Shown here: piece by piece, positions 1 through 7,812 of the stretch
How the letters are laid out: the number at the start of each line of letters is the position of its first letter
Numbering within the stretch: position 1 is the first letter of the stretch
Source: Herpetosiphonaceae bacterium
GTDB taxonomy: Bacteria > Chloroflexota > Chloroflexia > Chloroflexales > Herpetosiphonaceae
DNA: 33,122 nucleotides
Assembly: GCA_013538855.1 (NCBI GenBank)
Contig: JABXJS010000111.1
Location: 1 to 33,122, forward strand
Direction: 5' to 3'
Translations under genes and position numbers: made by a program
Notes under the pieces: generated by a model
What the model saw: only the letters and a program-made list of their open reading frames with translations
Told to the model about the DNA's origin: nothing
Databases searched by the model: none

Positions 1-414
1 CTTAATGCAGGCAGCTCAGCCGTGTGTCGGCTGCGTGCTCGGGCGCAGGCGCGGGACGGCCAGCCAGCCGCTTCAGCCATCGCACCGCAGCCGTGCGGCT
101 ACGCCACCTACGCCCTGAGCAATCAGCGAGCGTGGCGGCACCGGGCTGGGCTACACCGCGATCACGGCGGCCCAACCACGGCGCTGTGGTTCAACATCTC
201 AATCCGGCGCACCCGCAACACGGGCGTTTGCGGATGATCAGCGCTGTGCTTAATGCAGGCAGCTCAGCCGTGTGTCGGCTGCGTGCTCGGGCGCAGGCGC
301 GGGACGGCCAGCCCGCCGCTTCAGCCATCGCACCGTAGCCGTGTGGCCGCGCCACCTAGGCCCTGAGCCATCAGCGCGCGTGGCGGCACAAGCCTGGGCC
401 ACGCCGCGCTGACG
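1..414. repeat. Two diverged copies of a 248-bp tandem repeat
   Basis: The sequence from position 1 recurs from position 249, a period of 248 bp. The first 65 bases of the two copies are identical. Substitutions then accumulate to about position 165 (copy 1) and 414 (copy 2), where similarity fades. Bases 167-248 are seen only in copy 1. Each copy contains a perfect hairpin, CAGCCG-TGTGT-CGGCTG, at 17-33 and 265-281. Short reading frames in this stretch exist only because of the high GC content and have no ribosome binding site. No gene is supported in 1-474. The array may continue left of the window. It could be an intergenic repeat family or a structured non-coding transcript. Confidence 0.85.
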
Positions 415-436
415 CTGGATTAACGCCAGCGCTTTT
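413..436 (+). terminator. Possible weak terminator after the repeat
   Basis: CGCTGG (413-418) pairs with CCAGCG (426-431) around a 7-nt loop, and TTTT follows at 433-436. The stem is only 6 bp, so this is a tentative rho-independent terminator for transcription entering from the left. Confidence 0.3.
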
Positions 437-474
437 GATCACAAAAAACACATCTGTGGAGAGGAACACGAGCT

Positions 475-2484
475 ATGCAGACAGCGCTCACATTTGGCCG
501 CTCGATCCTGGGCTATCCCGAGGCGGCGCTGCGCCGCGAATGGTTGGTCAGCAATGGGATCGGCGGGTACGCGATGGGATCGGTGCAGGCCAACACGCCG
601 ACGCGCAAGTACCACGGCTACCTGGTGGCCGCGCTGGAGCCACCGCTCGGGCGCGTGGCGCTGGTCGGCGGCCTCAGCTGCTTTGCGCGCTACGCTGATG
701 CGGAGTACGAGCTGAGCGGCTTCGAGTGGGCCGACGGAACATTCAGCGACGGCTATCGCCACATTGATAGCTGGAGCCTGCACGATGGCATTCCCACCGC
801 CACCTTCGCCCTGGCCGAGGCGCAGGTTGTGCAGCGCGTGTGGATGGAGTATGGGAGCAACACAACCTATGTACAGTTTGAGCATGTGCGCGGCAGCGCG
901 CCGATCGAGCTGCGCATGCGCCCGCTGCTTACCGAGCGCGACCACCACGAGACCAGCGTTGACGCCGACTGGCAGCCAACAATCGGCGTGGTGCCCAACG
1001 GTGCGACGGTCGCCCTACAGCAGCACGCGGCCACGCTGCGCCTGCTCTCGGACTATGCGGTGTGGACCACCAACGGCAGCGAGTGGATCGACGCCGTGCA
1101 CTATCGCGTCGAGACCTACCGCGGCTACCCCGACACAGCGCGGCTGCTGGTTGCTGGCGAGTTTTATGTCACCTTGCGCCCAGGCGGCAGCGTCACGCTG
1201 GTCTTCTCGACCGAGGCCGCGCCTGATCTAGACGGCCATGCGGCGCTAGAGCGGGCCAGCGCACGGGCCAGCGAGCTGCTCGCCCAGGCGGCGCTGCCAG
1301 CCGACGCGCCACAGCTAGCGCGCCAACTTGTGCTTGCCGCCGACCAGTTTATCGTGCGCCGTGACGTGCGCATGCCAGACGGCAGCAGCAGCGCCGGCGT
1401 CAGCGTGCTGGCCGGCTATCCCTGGTTCAGCGATTGGGGCCGTGACACCATGATCGCGCTGCCAGGGCTGCTGCTCAGCACCGGGCGCGTCGAGCTTGCC
1501 GCACGCACGCTGCGCACCTGGAGCCACTTTGTGAGCCAGGGCATGCTGCCCAACCGCTTCCCAGACATCGGCGACGAGCCAGAGTACAACACCGTTGACG
1601 CGACGCTGTGGTTTGTGCAGGCCCTGCGCGCCACCTACCAGGCCAGCGGCGACCGCAGCCTGATCGCCGACCTCTACCCGGTGCTGCAGAGCATCATCGC
1701 GTGGCATCGTCAGGGCACGCGCTACAGCATCAAGGTGGCCGACGACGGGCTGCTGGCGGCAGGCGAGCCGGATGTGCAGCTGACCTGGATGGATGTGAAG
1801 TACAAAGGCTGGGTGGTGACGCCGCGCCAAGGCAAGGCCATCGAGATCAACGCGCTGTGGTACAGCGCCCTGCGCACGCTGGCCGAGTTCGCCGAGCTGC
1901 TGGAGCGGCCGCAGGATGCCGCCGCGTTCAGCGCCGAGGCCGAGCAGGTCCAGCAGGCCAGCGAGCGCTTCTGGAGCGCTGAGCACGGCTATCTCTACGA
2001 CGTGCTCGACGGCCCCGACGGAGCCGACGCGACCCTGCGGCCCAACCAGCTGCTGGCGCTGGCGCTGGCGCACCCGCTGATCAGCGGCGCGCGCGCGCAG
2101 GCGGTGGTTGACGTATGCGCGCGCCAGCTGCTCATCGCGACCGGGCTGCGCTCGCTGGCACCGAGCGACCCGGCCTACATCGGGCGCTACGGCGGCGACC
2201 TCAAGGCCCGCGACAGCGCCTACCACCAGGGCACAGCCTGGGCCTGGCTGAGCGGGCCGTTCATCAGCGCCTACGCGCGCGTGTACGGCGCAGCGGCGGC
2301 GCAGCAGTGGCTCGCGCCGTTCAGCGATCACCTGGCCGACGGCGGCGTTGGCTCGGTCAGCGAAATCTTCGATGGCGACGCGCCCTGGCCGCCGCGTGGC
2401 TGCCCCTGGCAGGCGTGGAGCGTGGCCGAGTGGCTGCGTGTCTGGCGCGAGCTACACAGCCTTACGCACGCACCAGCGCGCTAA
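475..2484 (+). CDS. Glycogen debranching enzyme (amylo-alpha-1,6-glucosidase family)
   Basis: This 669-aa cytoplasmic protein matches bacterial and archaeal GDE-type debranching enzymes, which hydrolyse alpha-1,6 branches of glycogen. Residues 22-50 hold the N-terminal signature (WLVSNGIGGYAMGS, then TRKYHGYL). The C-terminal (alpha/alpha)6 catalytic domain shows PWFSDWGRDTMIALPG (316-330), LPNRFPD (358-364), EYNTVDATLWF (370-380), TWMD (437-440) and YHQGTAWAWLSGPFI (583-597). Family knowledge places the catalytic acids among these aspartates and glutamates. The length is normal for the family. The ATG at 475 has AGAGGAA about 10 nt upstream. No other glycogen gene lies nearby, so it seems to stand alone. 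No promoter was recognised, and the repeat region lies directly upstream. Confidence 0.93.
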   Translation: MQTALTFGRSILGYPEAALRREWLVSNGIGGYAMGSVQANTPTRKYHGYLVAALEPPLGRVALVGGLSCFARYADAEYELSGFEWADGTFSDGYRHIDSWSLHDGIPTATFALAEAQVVQRVWMEYGSNTTYVQFEHVRGSAPIELRMRPLLTERDHHETSVDADWQPTIGVVPNGATVALQQHAATLRLLSDYAVWTTNGSEWIDAVHYRVETYRGYPDTARLLVAGEFYVTLRPGGSVTLVFSTEAAPDLDGHAALERASARASELLAQAALPADAPQLARQLVLAADQFIVRRDVRMPDGSSSAGVSVLAGYPWFSDWGRDTMIALPGLLLSTGRVELAARTLRTWSHFVSQGMLPNRFPDIGDEPEYNTVDATLWFVQALRATYQASGDRSLIADLYPVLQSIIAWHRQGTRYSIKVADDGLLAAGEPDVQLTWMDVKYKGWVVTPRQGKAIEINALWYSALRTLAEFAELLERPQDAAAFSAEAEQVQQASERFWSAEHGYLYDVLDGPDGADATLRPNQLLALALAHPLISGARAQAVVDVCARQLLIATGLRSLAPSDPAYIGRYGGDLKARDSAYHQGTAWAWLSGPFISAYARVYGAAAAQQWLAPFSDHLADGGVGSVSEIFDGDAPWPPRGCPWQAWSVAEWLRVWRELHSLTHAPAR

Positions 2485-2522
2485 ATGGCTTAAAACCCAT
2501 AGCTCAGTATGCATAATGAGTA

Positions 2523-2531
2523 TGCTATAAT
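2523..2531 (+). promoter_or_regulatory. Extended -10 promoter of the barrel/kinase/roadblock operon
   Basis: TGC followed by TATAAT (2526-2531) is a perfect extended -10 element. Transcription would start near 2538, ahead of the ATG at 2569. No good -35 is visible at 16-18 nt, as is usual for extended -10 promoters. It also rules out an in-frame start at 2509. Confidence 0.7.
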
Positions 2532-2568
2532 GGGAAATGTTGCCACCACCTGTAGGAGAAACCTCCAC

Positions 2569-3726
2569 ATGACGCACTATTACCCCGATGGAACAGCGCC
2601 TGTGGTCACCCACACTGTCGCCCGCATCGAGCGCCAACTGCCTGTGCCCGGCGATGTAAAAGTCCGCGTCGGGAGCCGCGTGGAGCCAGATGACATCGTG
2701 CTGCGCGCCGACTACCCCTTAGGCCCGCAGATCATCAACGTGGCGCGCGAGCTAAGCATTCTCCCACGCCAAGTTTACTCCAAGATGAAAAAAGAAGAGG
2801 GCAACAAAATCGAAAAAGGTGAGCTGATCGCGCGCGCCAGCGTGTTTGGCGGTCGCTCGGTGCAATCGCCGGTGGCCGGCGTGATCACCACCATCGACCG
2901 GGCAACCGGCTACGTCACCATCACGCCCAACCCCGTGCAGCTCGAGCTACGCGCCCAAGTGCGCGGCATCGTGATGGAAGTGCCCGACAAGCGCACAGTC
3001 ATCATCGAAACACCGGCCTCGTATGTGCAGGGTATTTTCGGGCTAGGCGGCGAGCGCTTCGGCGTGCTGCGGCTGCGCGTCTCCGACCGCAGCGAGTCGC
3101 TCGATGCCAAAGACATCAGCGCCAGCGAGGCCTACGCCATCATCATCGGCGGAGCGAGCATCACCGCAGCGGCGCTACGCCGCGCCCTCGAAGAGCAGGT
3201 GCGCGGCGTGATCGTTGGCGGCATCGAGGAGCATGAGCTGCGCGATTTCCTTGGCGATACAGAGTTTCACGCCTGGCGCACAGGCTACGACTCCTGGCGC
3301 TTGCCTGCGCCGCCCTACAACCGCGACCCCGGGCTAACGCTGATGATCACCGAGGGCTTTGGCGTGCGCCCCATGAGCGCGCCACTCTTTGACACACTGG
3401 CCACCTATAACCAGCAAGAGGCGCTGATCGAAGGCGCAACGCAGCTGCGCGCCGGGCTGCGCCGACCGCGCATCGTAATACCGCTCTCGCGGGTCAGCAA
3501 CGTCGAGCAGGTCGCACCATCCATGGCCGAGCTGGCGCTCAACAGCATGGCCCGCATCCTAGCCGGGCCGCACGCCGGGAAGATTGGGCAAGTGGTGGCT
3601 CTACCAACACGGGAGCAGCGCCTGCCATCGGGGGTTTTGAGCAGTGTTGCTGAGGTGCAGCTGGTTGGTGCAGACGCAACCCGCGTGCTGCTGCCGCCAG
3701 CCGCGCTCGAACCTCTGCTGACGTAG
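2569..3726 (+). CDS. Conserved protein with barrel-sandwich and KOW-like domains, function unknown
   Basis: The product is 385 aa, with no signal peptide or membrane segment. Residues about 25-120 look like a biotinyl/lipoyl-type barrel-sandwich domain: PGDVKVRVGSRVEPDDIVLRA, then SPVAGVI at 100-106. The typical MKM biotinylation motif is absent, so it need not carry a cofactor. A middle alpha/beta part (about 185-300) contains IIIGGASITA and GVIVGGIE. AGPHAGKIGQVVAL (332-345) resembles a KOW motif, normally involved in RNA or ribosome contacts. The start at 2569 is preferred because AGGAG precedes it and a promoter lies just upstream. It is the first gene of an operon, and its TAG stop overlaps the AGGAG of the next gene. 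No function can be assigned. Its company suggests a link to signalling. Confidence 0.85.
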   Translation: MTHYYPDGTAPVVTHTVARIERQLPVPGDVKVRVGSRVEPDDIVLRADYPLGPQIINVARELSILPRQVYSKMKKEEGNKIEKGELIARASVFGGRSVQSPVAGVITTIDRATGYVTITPNPVQLELRAQVRGIVMEVPDKRTVIIETPASYVQGIFGLGGERFGVLRLRVSDRSESLDAKDISASEAYAIIIGGASITAAALRRALEEQVRGVIVGGIEEHELRDFLGDTEFHAWRTGYDSWRLPAPPYNRDPGLTLMITEGFGVRPMSAPLFDTLATYNQQEALIEGATQLRAGLRRPRIVIPLSRVSNVEQVAPSMAELALNSMARILAGPHAGKIGQVVALPTREQRLPSGVLSSVAEVQLVGADATRVLLPPAALEPLLT

Positions 3727-3741
3727 GAGCAACAGACGGAT

Positions 3742-5388
3742 ATGACCGAACAGCAACCAGCATCTCGACTCGATGTCCGTCAGTCGCACGCTGCCATTCT
3801 GGTTGTCGATGATGATCAGGCAATGTGCCACTACTGCACATCGGCGCTGCGCCATCTTGGCTATCACGTAACGGCAACGACCTCCAGCCTAGCGGCGCTG
3901 GACTATCTGCGCCAGCAGCCGTTTGATCTTGTGCTGACCGATATCAAGATGCCACAGCTCAGCGGGCTGGACCTCACCCGCCACGCCCGCGAGATCGACC
4001 CAATCCTGGCGATCGTGATTATGTCGGGCCAGACAAGCCTAGAGATGCTGCGCGAGGCGGTGTCAAACGGCATCACCAGCTACCTCAGCAAGCCCTTCGA
4101 GGTCGAGGAGTTGCGCCTGACCGTCACCCAGGTGCTGCACCAGCGCACCATGATGCGCGATAAGCTGCGCCTAGAGACGGTCGTGCACCAGCTGCGGCTC
4201 AGCAGCGCGTTCAACTATACACTCTCCCTGCCGGAGATGTGCGCCGAGATTTTGCGCGTCGTGCAGGAGGAGATCAGCGGGCGCTGGGCGTACTTTCTGC
4301 TCAACGTCGATGACGCCGCGCCGCGGCTGCTGTTTGGCCACCCCGACCAGCCACCGCTGGACACGGCTGGCTGGCAGCTGCTGCAGCAGACGGCGCTCAA
4401 GCAGCTGCCATCGCGCACCCGCATTCAGCTGGGGGCCGAGCTGTGCGACGGCGTCTGCCTGCCGCTAAGCGTTGGCGGGCAGAATATCGGCAGTGTGTTG
4501 TTCAACCACACCCAGCCGCTCACGCCAGCGCGCGCCGAAAGCCTGACGCTGCTGATGAAGCACGCCGCCGCCGCGCTCAACAACGCGCGCCTCTTCACGC
4601 AGGTGCAAGAGGCCAACAGTCGCCTGCAGGAGCTTGATCGACTTAAGAGCGAGTTCATCGCCATCACCTCGCACGAGCTGCGCACACCGCTCGCAATTGT
4701 GTTAGGATACGCTATGCTGCTCCACGATCAGGCCGATCCGCCAGCGCGTGAGTATCTGCGCCGTATGCTTGAAAGCGGCCATCGTCTCAATGCGATCATC
4801 GACGACATGACAAACCTGCGCCAGGTCGAGCTACGCCAGACCCACCTCACCATCGAGGAGGTCGATCTGGCCGATCTGATGCAGGAGTGCGTGACGAATG
4901 TCCAGAGCCTAGCCGACGGCAAACGCCAGACGCTCAATCTCAAGTATGACGCCAGCGCGCTGTGTCGCGTCCACCTGGACCGCGATAAAATCGCGCTTGT
5001 GCTTACAAGTTTGCTCTCAAATGCGATTAAATTCACACCAATCGGCGGCGATGTCACACTGCAAGCCTGGTGTGAGCATGTGGAAACAGTGCCGTATGCC
5101 CACGGCGACCAAGCAATTGCGCTCAATCCAGGCGCTTGGGCCTTTATCAGCGTCCAAGATACTGGCATTGGCATCCCGCCTGGGCAGCAGCGGCGTATCT
5201 TTGAACGGTTCTATCAGGTCGCAGATTCCTTGACCCGCGAGAATGGCGGCACGGGACTGGGCCTCGCTCTTGTACAGGGTTTGGTGACTGTGCATAATGG
5301 ACATGTCTGGGTGACCAGCCAGGAAGGCATGGGCAGTACATTCACGGTGGCGCTCCCACAGAATGTGCCGCAGTCCCTGATGTCGTAG
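3742..5388 (+). CDS. Hybrid receiver-GAF-histidine kinase
   Basis: This 548-aa soluble kinase has an N-terminal receiver (about 18-133; acidic pocket DDD at 23-25, phosphoacceptor D67 in LTDIKMP, K117). A GAF-like sensor follows (about 155-285), then a short coiled coil. The HisKA domain carries phosphorylatable H311 in SHELRTP. The HATPase domain shows N427 (LLSNAIKF), DTGIGIP (473-479) and GGTGLGLAL (502-510). Having the receiver before the kinase means it probably takes a phosphoryl group from another kinase, or is controlled by its own receiver. No transmembrane helix is seen, so it senses a cytoplasmic signal or partner. It begins 15 bp after the barrel/KOW gene and is followed after 8 bp by the receiver-roadblock gene, so the three are co-transcribed. 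Confidence 0.92.
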   Translation: MTEQQPASRLDVRQSHAAILVVDDDQAMCHYCTSALRHLGYHVTATTSSLAALDYLRQQPFDLVLTDIKMPQLSGLDLTRHAREIDPILAIVIMSGQTSLEMLREAVSNGITSYLSKPFEVEELRLTVTQVLHQRTMMRDKLRLETVVHQLRLSSAFNYTLSLPEMCAEILRVVQEEISGRWAYFLLNVDDAAPRLLFGHPDQPPLDTAGWQLLQQTALKQLPSRTRIQLGAELCDGVCLPLSVGGQNIGSVLFNHTQPLTPARAESLTLLMKHAAAALNNARLFTQVQEANSRLQELDRLKSEFIAITSHELRTPLAIVLGYAMLLHDQADPPAREYLRRMLESGHRLNAIIDDMTNLRQVELRQTHLTIEEVDLADLMQECVTNVQSLADGKRQTLNLKYDASALCRVHLDRDKIALVLTSLLSNAIKFTPIGGDVTLQAWCEHVETVPYAHGDQAIALNPGAWAFISVQDTGIGIPPGQQRRIFERFYQVADSLTRENGGTGLGLALVQGLVTVHNGHVWVTSQEGMGSTFTVALPQNVPQSLMS

Positions 5389-5396
5389 GAGTCATT

Positions 5397-6536
5397 ATGG
5401 CGTATAGGGTGTTTATTGTTGCAGGCGATAATGCGGTGCTACACAGCCTGCCTGTCTTAATGGAAACAAACAACGAAATTGAAATCACCAGCTTGGAGTC
5501 ATCAAACGAGGCCCTCTGGGAGCTACAGCAGGGCGCACCCGATGTGCTGGTCGCCGATCTGGACCTGCCAGGCTTTAGCGGGCTGGAGCTGGCCGATCTC
5601 GTGCCGGACTTCGCCCCCGAGACGCGGGTGATCTTGTGCGCCCGCAATCCCAGCGGCGATGTGGAAAACCAGGCGGCACAGCGCGGCCTGTTTCGGCTGC
5701 TAAAGGGCGAGCAGCCCGCCGATGTCATCGCGTCGGTGGTTTTTGCGGCAGCACAGCAAGCGCCCGCTCCGGCCGCACGTGCGCCAGAGCCAGAGCCAGA
5801 GCCTGCGCCCGCGCCGAGCCAGCCCGCGCCAACGCCGCCGCGCTCAGAGCCAAAGCCCGCACCGCAGCGCGCCGCCCCGCCGCCGACCAATAGCTCGAAC
5901 AGCTCGGCAGCGAACAACCGCACGCCCTACGCCGTTTCAAAGGCTCCGCCACCAGCACCGATCCGCAAAGCGCCGCCCAAAGTGAGCGCTCGCCCGGACC
6001 TGCCTGGCCGCTCCGCCGCCCAGCCTGGTCGCCCGGCAGCCCCAGCGGCGCGCGCGAGCGCCCCGCCGCCAGCGCCAGCACCTGTCGAGGAGCCACAGGT
6101 GGTCGAAGATCAGGCGAAAAAGAAACGGACCAGCGGCTCGCTGGTGCTCACAGCCGAGACGATCGCACCCATCCGCGCCAAGCTCAAGGACTTGGGTATG
6201 CAGCTCGGCGCACAGGCCACCGTGCTCACCGACCGCTGGGGCGTGCCGCTGGTCGAGGAGGGCCGCACAAGCCTGCCACTGCCACCGTTTCTGCCGCTGC
6301 TGGCGACCAGCTTCTCGACCATGATCGACTACACCAGCCAGCTGCACACCGACGAGGGCAGCGGCCTCTATATGCACGAGGGCAACCGCTACGATATCTA
6401 CATCTTCGACGTCGGCAGCCAGTTCTTGCTGGTCATGATCTTCGATAAGGAGATCGCCGCATCGAAGCTCGGCTCGGTCTGGCTCTACGCCAAGCGCGCC
6501 GTCCGCGAGCTGGCCGACGAGCTTGAGGGCACCTAG
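5397..6536 (+). CDS. Receiver / Pro-Ala linker / roadblock-LC7 protein
   Basis: The 379-aa product has three parts. Residues 3-118 form a receiver fold with phosphoacceptor D54 (ADLDLPGFSG) and K103. The N-terminal acidic pocket is reduced to a single aspartate (D11 in VAGDNA, where DD or DDD is usual), so phosphorylation may be weak or absent. Residues about 120-245 are a proline/alanine-rich, probably disordered linker. Residues 248-379 match the roadblock/LC7 family (ATVLTDRWGVPLVEEG, YDIYIFDVGSQFLLVMIFD, LYAKRAVRELADEL), which usually dimerises and regulates Ras-like GTPases, as MglB does for MglA. No GTPase gene is in the window. It is last in the operon, 8 bp after the kinase, with its AGGAG overlapping the kinase stop. 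The upstream kinase is its likely phosphodonor (inference). Confidence 0.88.
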   Translation: MAYRVFIVAGDNAVLHSLPVLMETNNEIEITSLESSNEALWELQQGAPDVLVADLDLPGFSGLELADLVPDFAPETRVILCARNPSGDVENQAAQRGLFRLLKGEQPADVIASVVFAAAQQAPAPAARAPEPEPEPAPAPSQPAPTPPRSEPKPAPQRAAPPPTNSSNSSAANNRTPYAVSKAPPPAPIRKAPPKVSARPDLPGRSAAQPGRPAAPAARASAPPPAPAPVEEPQVVEDQAKKKRTSGSLVLTAETIAPIRAKLKDLGMQLGAQATVLTDRWGVPLVEEGRTSLPLPPFLPLLATSFSTMIDYTSQLHTDEGSGLYMHEGNRYDIYIFDVGSQFLLVMIFDKEIAASKLGSVWLYAKRAVRELADELEGT

Positions 6537-6545
6537 AAAACGTGC

Positions 6546-6577
6546 GGCCGCCAGATCAGCCAATTGATCTGGCGGCC
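6546..6577. terminator. Bidirectional hairpin terminator
   Basis: A perfect 13-bp stem pairs GGCCGCCAGATCA (6546-6558) with 6565-6577 around a 6-nt loop. It lies between convergent genes ending at 6536 and 6586. On the minus strand the stem is followed closely by TTTT (complement of 6537-6540). On the plus strand there is no U-tract. Confidence 0.8.
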
Positions 6578-6585
6578 ACCAGCGG

Positions 6586-7662
6586 CTAGCGGCGCATATT
6601 CGGCAAAAAGACAAAGCTGGTAAACTCAACAGGGCTGCCAACCTGGCCCGAGTCCGGGTTGACCATCAAGCTGCTCACATCGACAGCCTCAAACTGATCG
6701 CCTGTGATCGCGTCAAGCTCGTGCAGCACATCGTTGTTCCAGCGCTCATCCGGCACCCCCGAGATGTACCAGTCACTCCCATTGTCAGCCAAAATCAGCC
6801 CGTACTTCTGCATCGCTCGCGCAATCACCTGCGCATTTGGCGACAAACTGCTGATATCAAAGCTCTGCTTTAGTCGAAAGCGCTGGCCCATCGGCGGCAC
6901 GCTCTGGTCGGTAATCGACGAGGCGAAGTGACGGGCGGGCCACACATACGCGCGCTGGGTCGACGACGCGGTGAAGCGCAGCGCATGGTTAATCTCACCT
7001 GCCGCCACCTCATCGTAGCGCACAAGCCCCGGGAAAACCGGCAGACCCGCTGCGTCGGCGGAGGTCCAGCCATCTGGGCGCAGCGCGTTGGAGTTAAGGT
7101 CGAAGATCGCACCGCTGCCGCCGGTCCAGGTCGTAGCGTTGATCTTCTCGGCCAGCCAAACCTCATGCAGCGTGCAGTGGTCCTGGTCAATCACCAGCAC
7201 GTGATGATCACCACCGCCCTCAACTGGCGCATCCGGCGGGATGGGGTAGGGGCCAGGATCGCTCTCGTCAGAGTAGTCGAACGTAATGTTCACCGCTGGC
7301 TGCGCTCCCGGCACAACAACGTAGGGAATGCCAATCGGGCTGCCCTCCCATAGGCCAGCGCCGAAGTCGGCGTGCAAGCCGGTGTTCGAGCCAATGCTCG
7401 CGATATACTCCGCCGAGCGCGCATGCACTGGCAGCGTATCCACCGGCGTGTTCCAAATGTTGTTGGCTGGCAACACCGGGCAGCCAGCAATCGTCGGCGG
7501 CGCATCGGGGGCCTGCGGCGTGGCTAGGCGCTGTGGCTGCGGCGATGCAGCTGCCCCAGATGGCGCTGGCTCACGAGCGGCAACCGGGCTAGCCGACTGC
7601 ACCTGCCCACAGGCGATCAGGCCGAAGATCAAGGCGATCAACAAGAGCTTGCGTAACAACAT
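6586..7662 (-). CDS. Secreted lipoprotein, conserved family of unknown function
   Basis: The 358-aa product has a lipoprotein signal: MLLRK, a hydrophobic core, and lipobox LIAC with acylated C18. A Pro/Ala/Ser/Gln-rich spacer runs to about residue 58. The conserved ectodomain then carries NNIWNTPVDTLPVH, DESDPGPYPIP, GSGAIFDLNSNALRPDGWTSADAAGLPVFPGLVRYDEV, VWPARHFAS and LADNGSDWYISG. I recognise this as a recurring family of secreted bacterial proteins but know no established function. Its acidic and aromatic composition would fit polysaccharide binding or degradation, which is speculation. GGAGG lies a few bases before the ATG. It is monocistronic, convergent with the roadblock operon and divergent from psuG. 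Confidence 0.82.
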   Translation of the reverse strand: MLLRKLLLIALIFGLIACGQVQSASPVAAREPAPSGAAASPQPQRLATPQAPDAPPTIAGCPVLPANNIWNTPVDTLPVHARSAEYIASIGSNTGLHADFGAGLWEGSPIGIPYVVVPGAQPAVNITFDYSDESDPGPYPIPPDAPVEGGGDHHVLVIDQDHCTLHEVWLAEKINATTWTGGSGAIFDLNSNALRPDGWTSADAAGLPVFPGLVRYDEVAAGEINHALRFTASSTQRAYVWPARHFASSITDQSVPPMGQRFRLKQSFDISSLSPNAQVIARAMQKYGLILADNGSDWYISGVPDERWNNDVLHELDAITGDQFEAVDVSSLMVNPDSGQVGSPVEFTSFVFLPNMRR

Positions 7663-7775
7663 CGTTACCTCCTAACAAAAACAGGCGCGGCCAATTACAT
7701 CCTTGGCGCTGGCAAGCAGGCGCGGCCCTCGCGCACGCAACAGCGCCTGGCCGCCACAGCACTACGGCCAGAGTA

Positions 7776-7784
7776 TGGTATAGT
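7776..7784 (+). promoter_or_regulatory. Extended -10 promoter of psuG
   Basis: TGG plus TATAGT (7779-7784) lies 28 bp before the psuG start. No clear -35 is seen. Confidence 0.55.
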
Positions 7785-7812
7785 TTGGGCCGAAATAGAA
7801 AGGAACACCTCC

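Noticed and set aside
1-474. CRISPR array or small genes in the left-edge repeats
   Set aside because: The repeats are 248 bp with long diverging tails, not short repeats with unique spacers. The frames lack ribosome sites.
1315-2331. Long minus-strand frame (338 codons) opposite the debranching enzyme
   Set aside because: It is a shadow of a well-supported gene in GC-rich DNA. It has low-complexity Ala/Arg/Gly composition, no ribosome site and no domain.
7682-7747. Repeated CAGGCGCGGCC (7682 and 7717) and a partial inverted copy in the lipoprotein/psuG spacer
   Set aside because: Short GC-rich repeats are common here. It is too little to call an operator without comparison.
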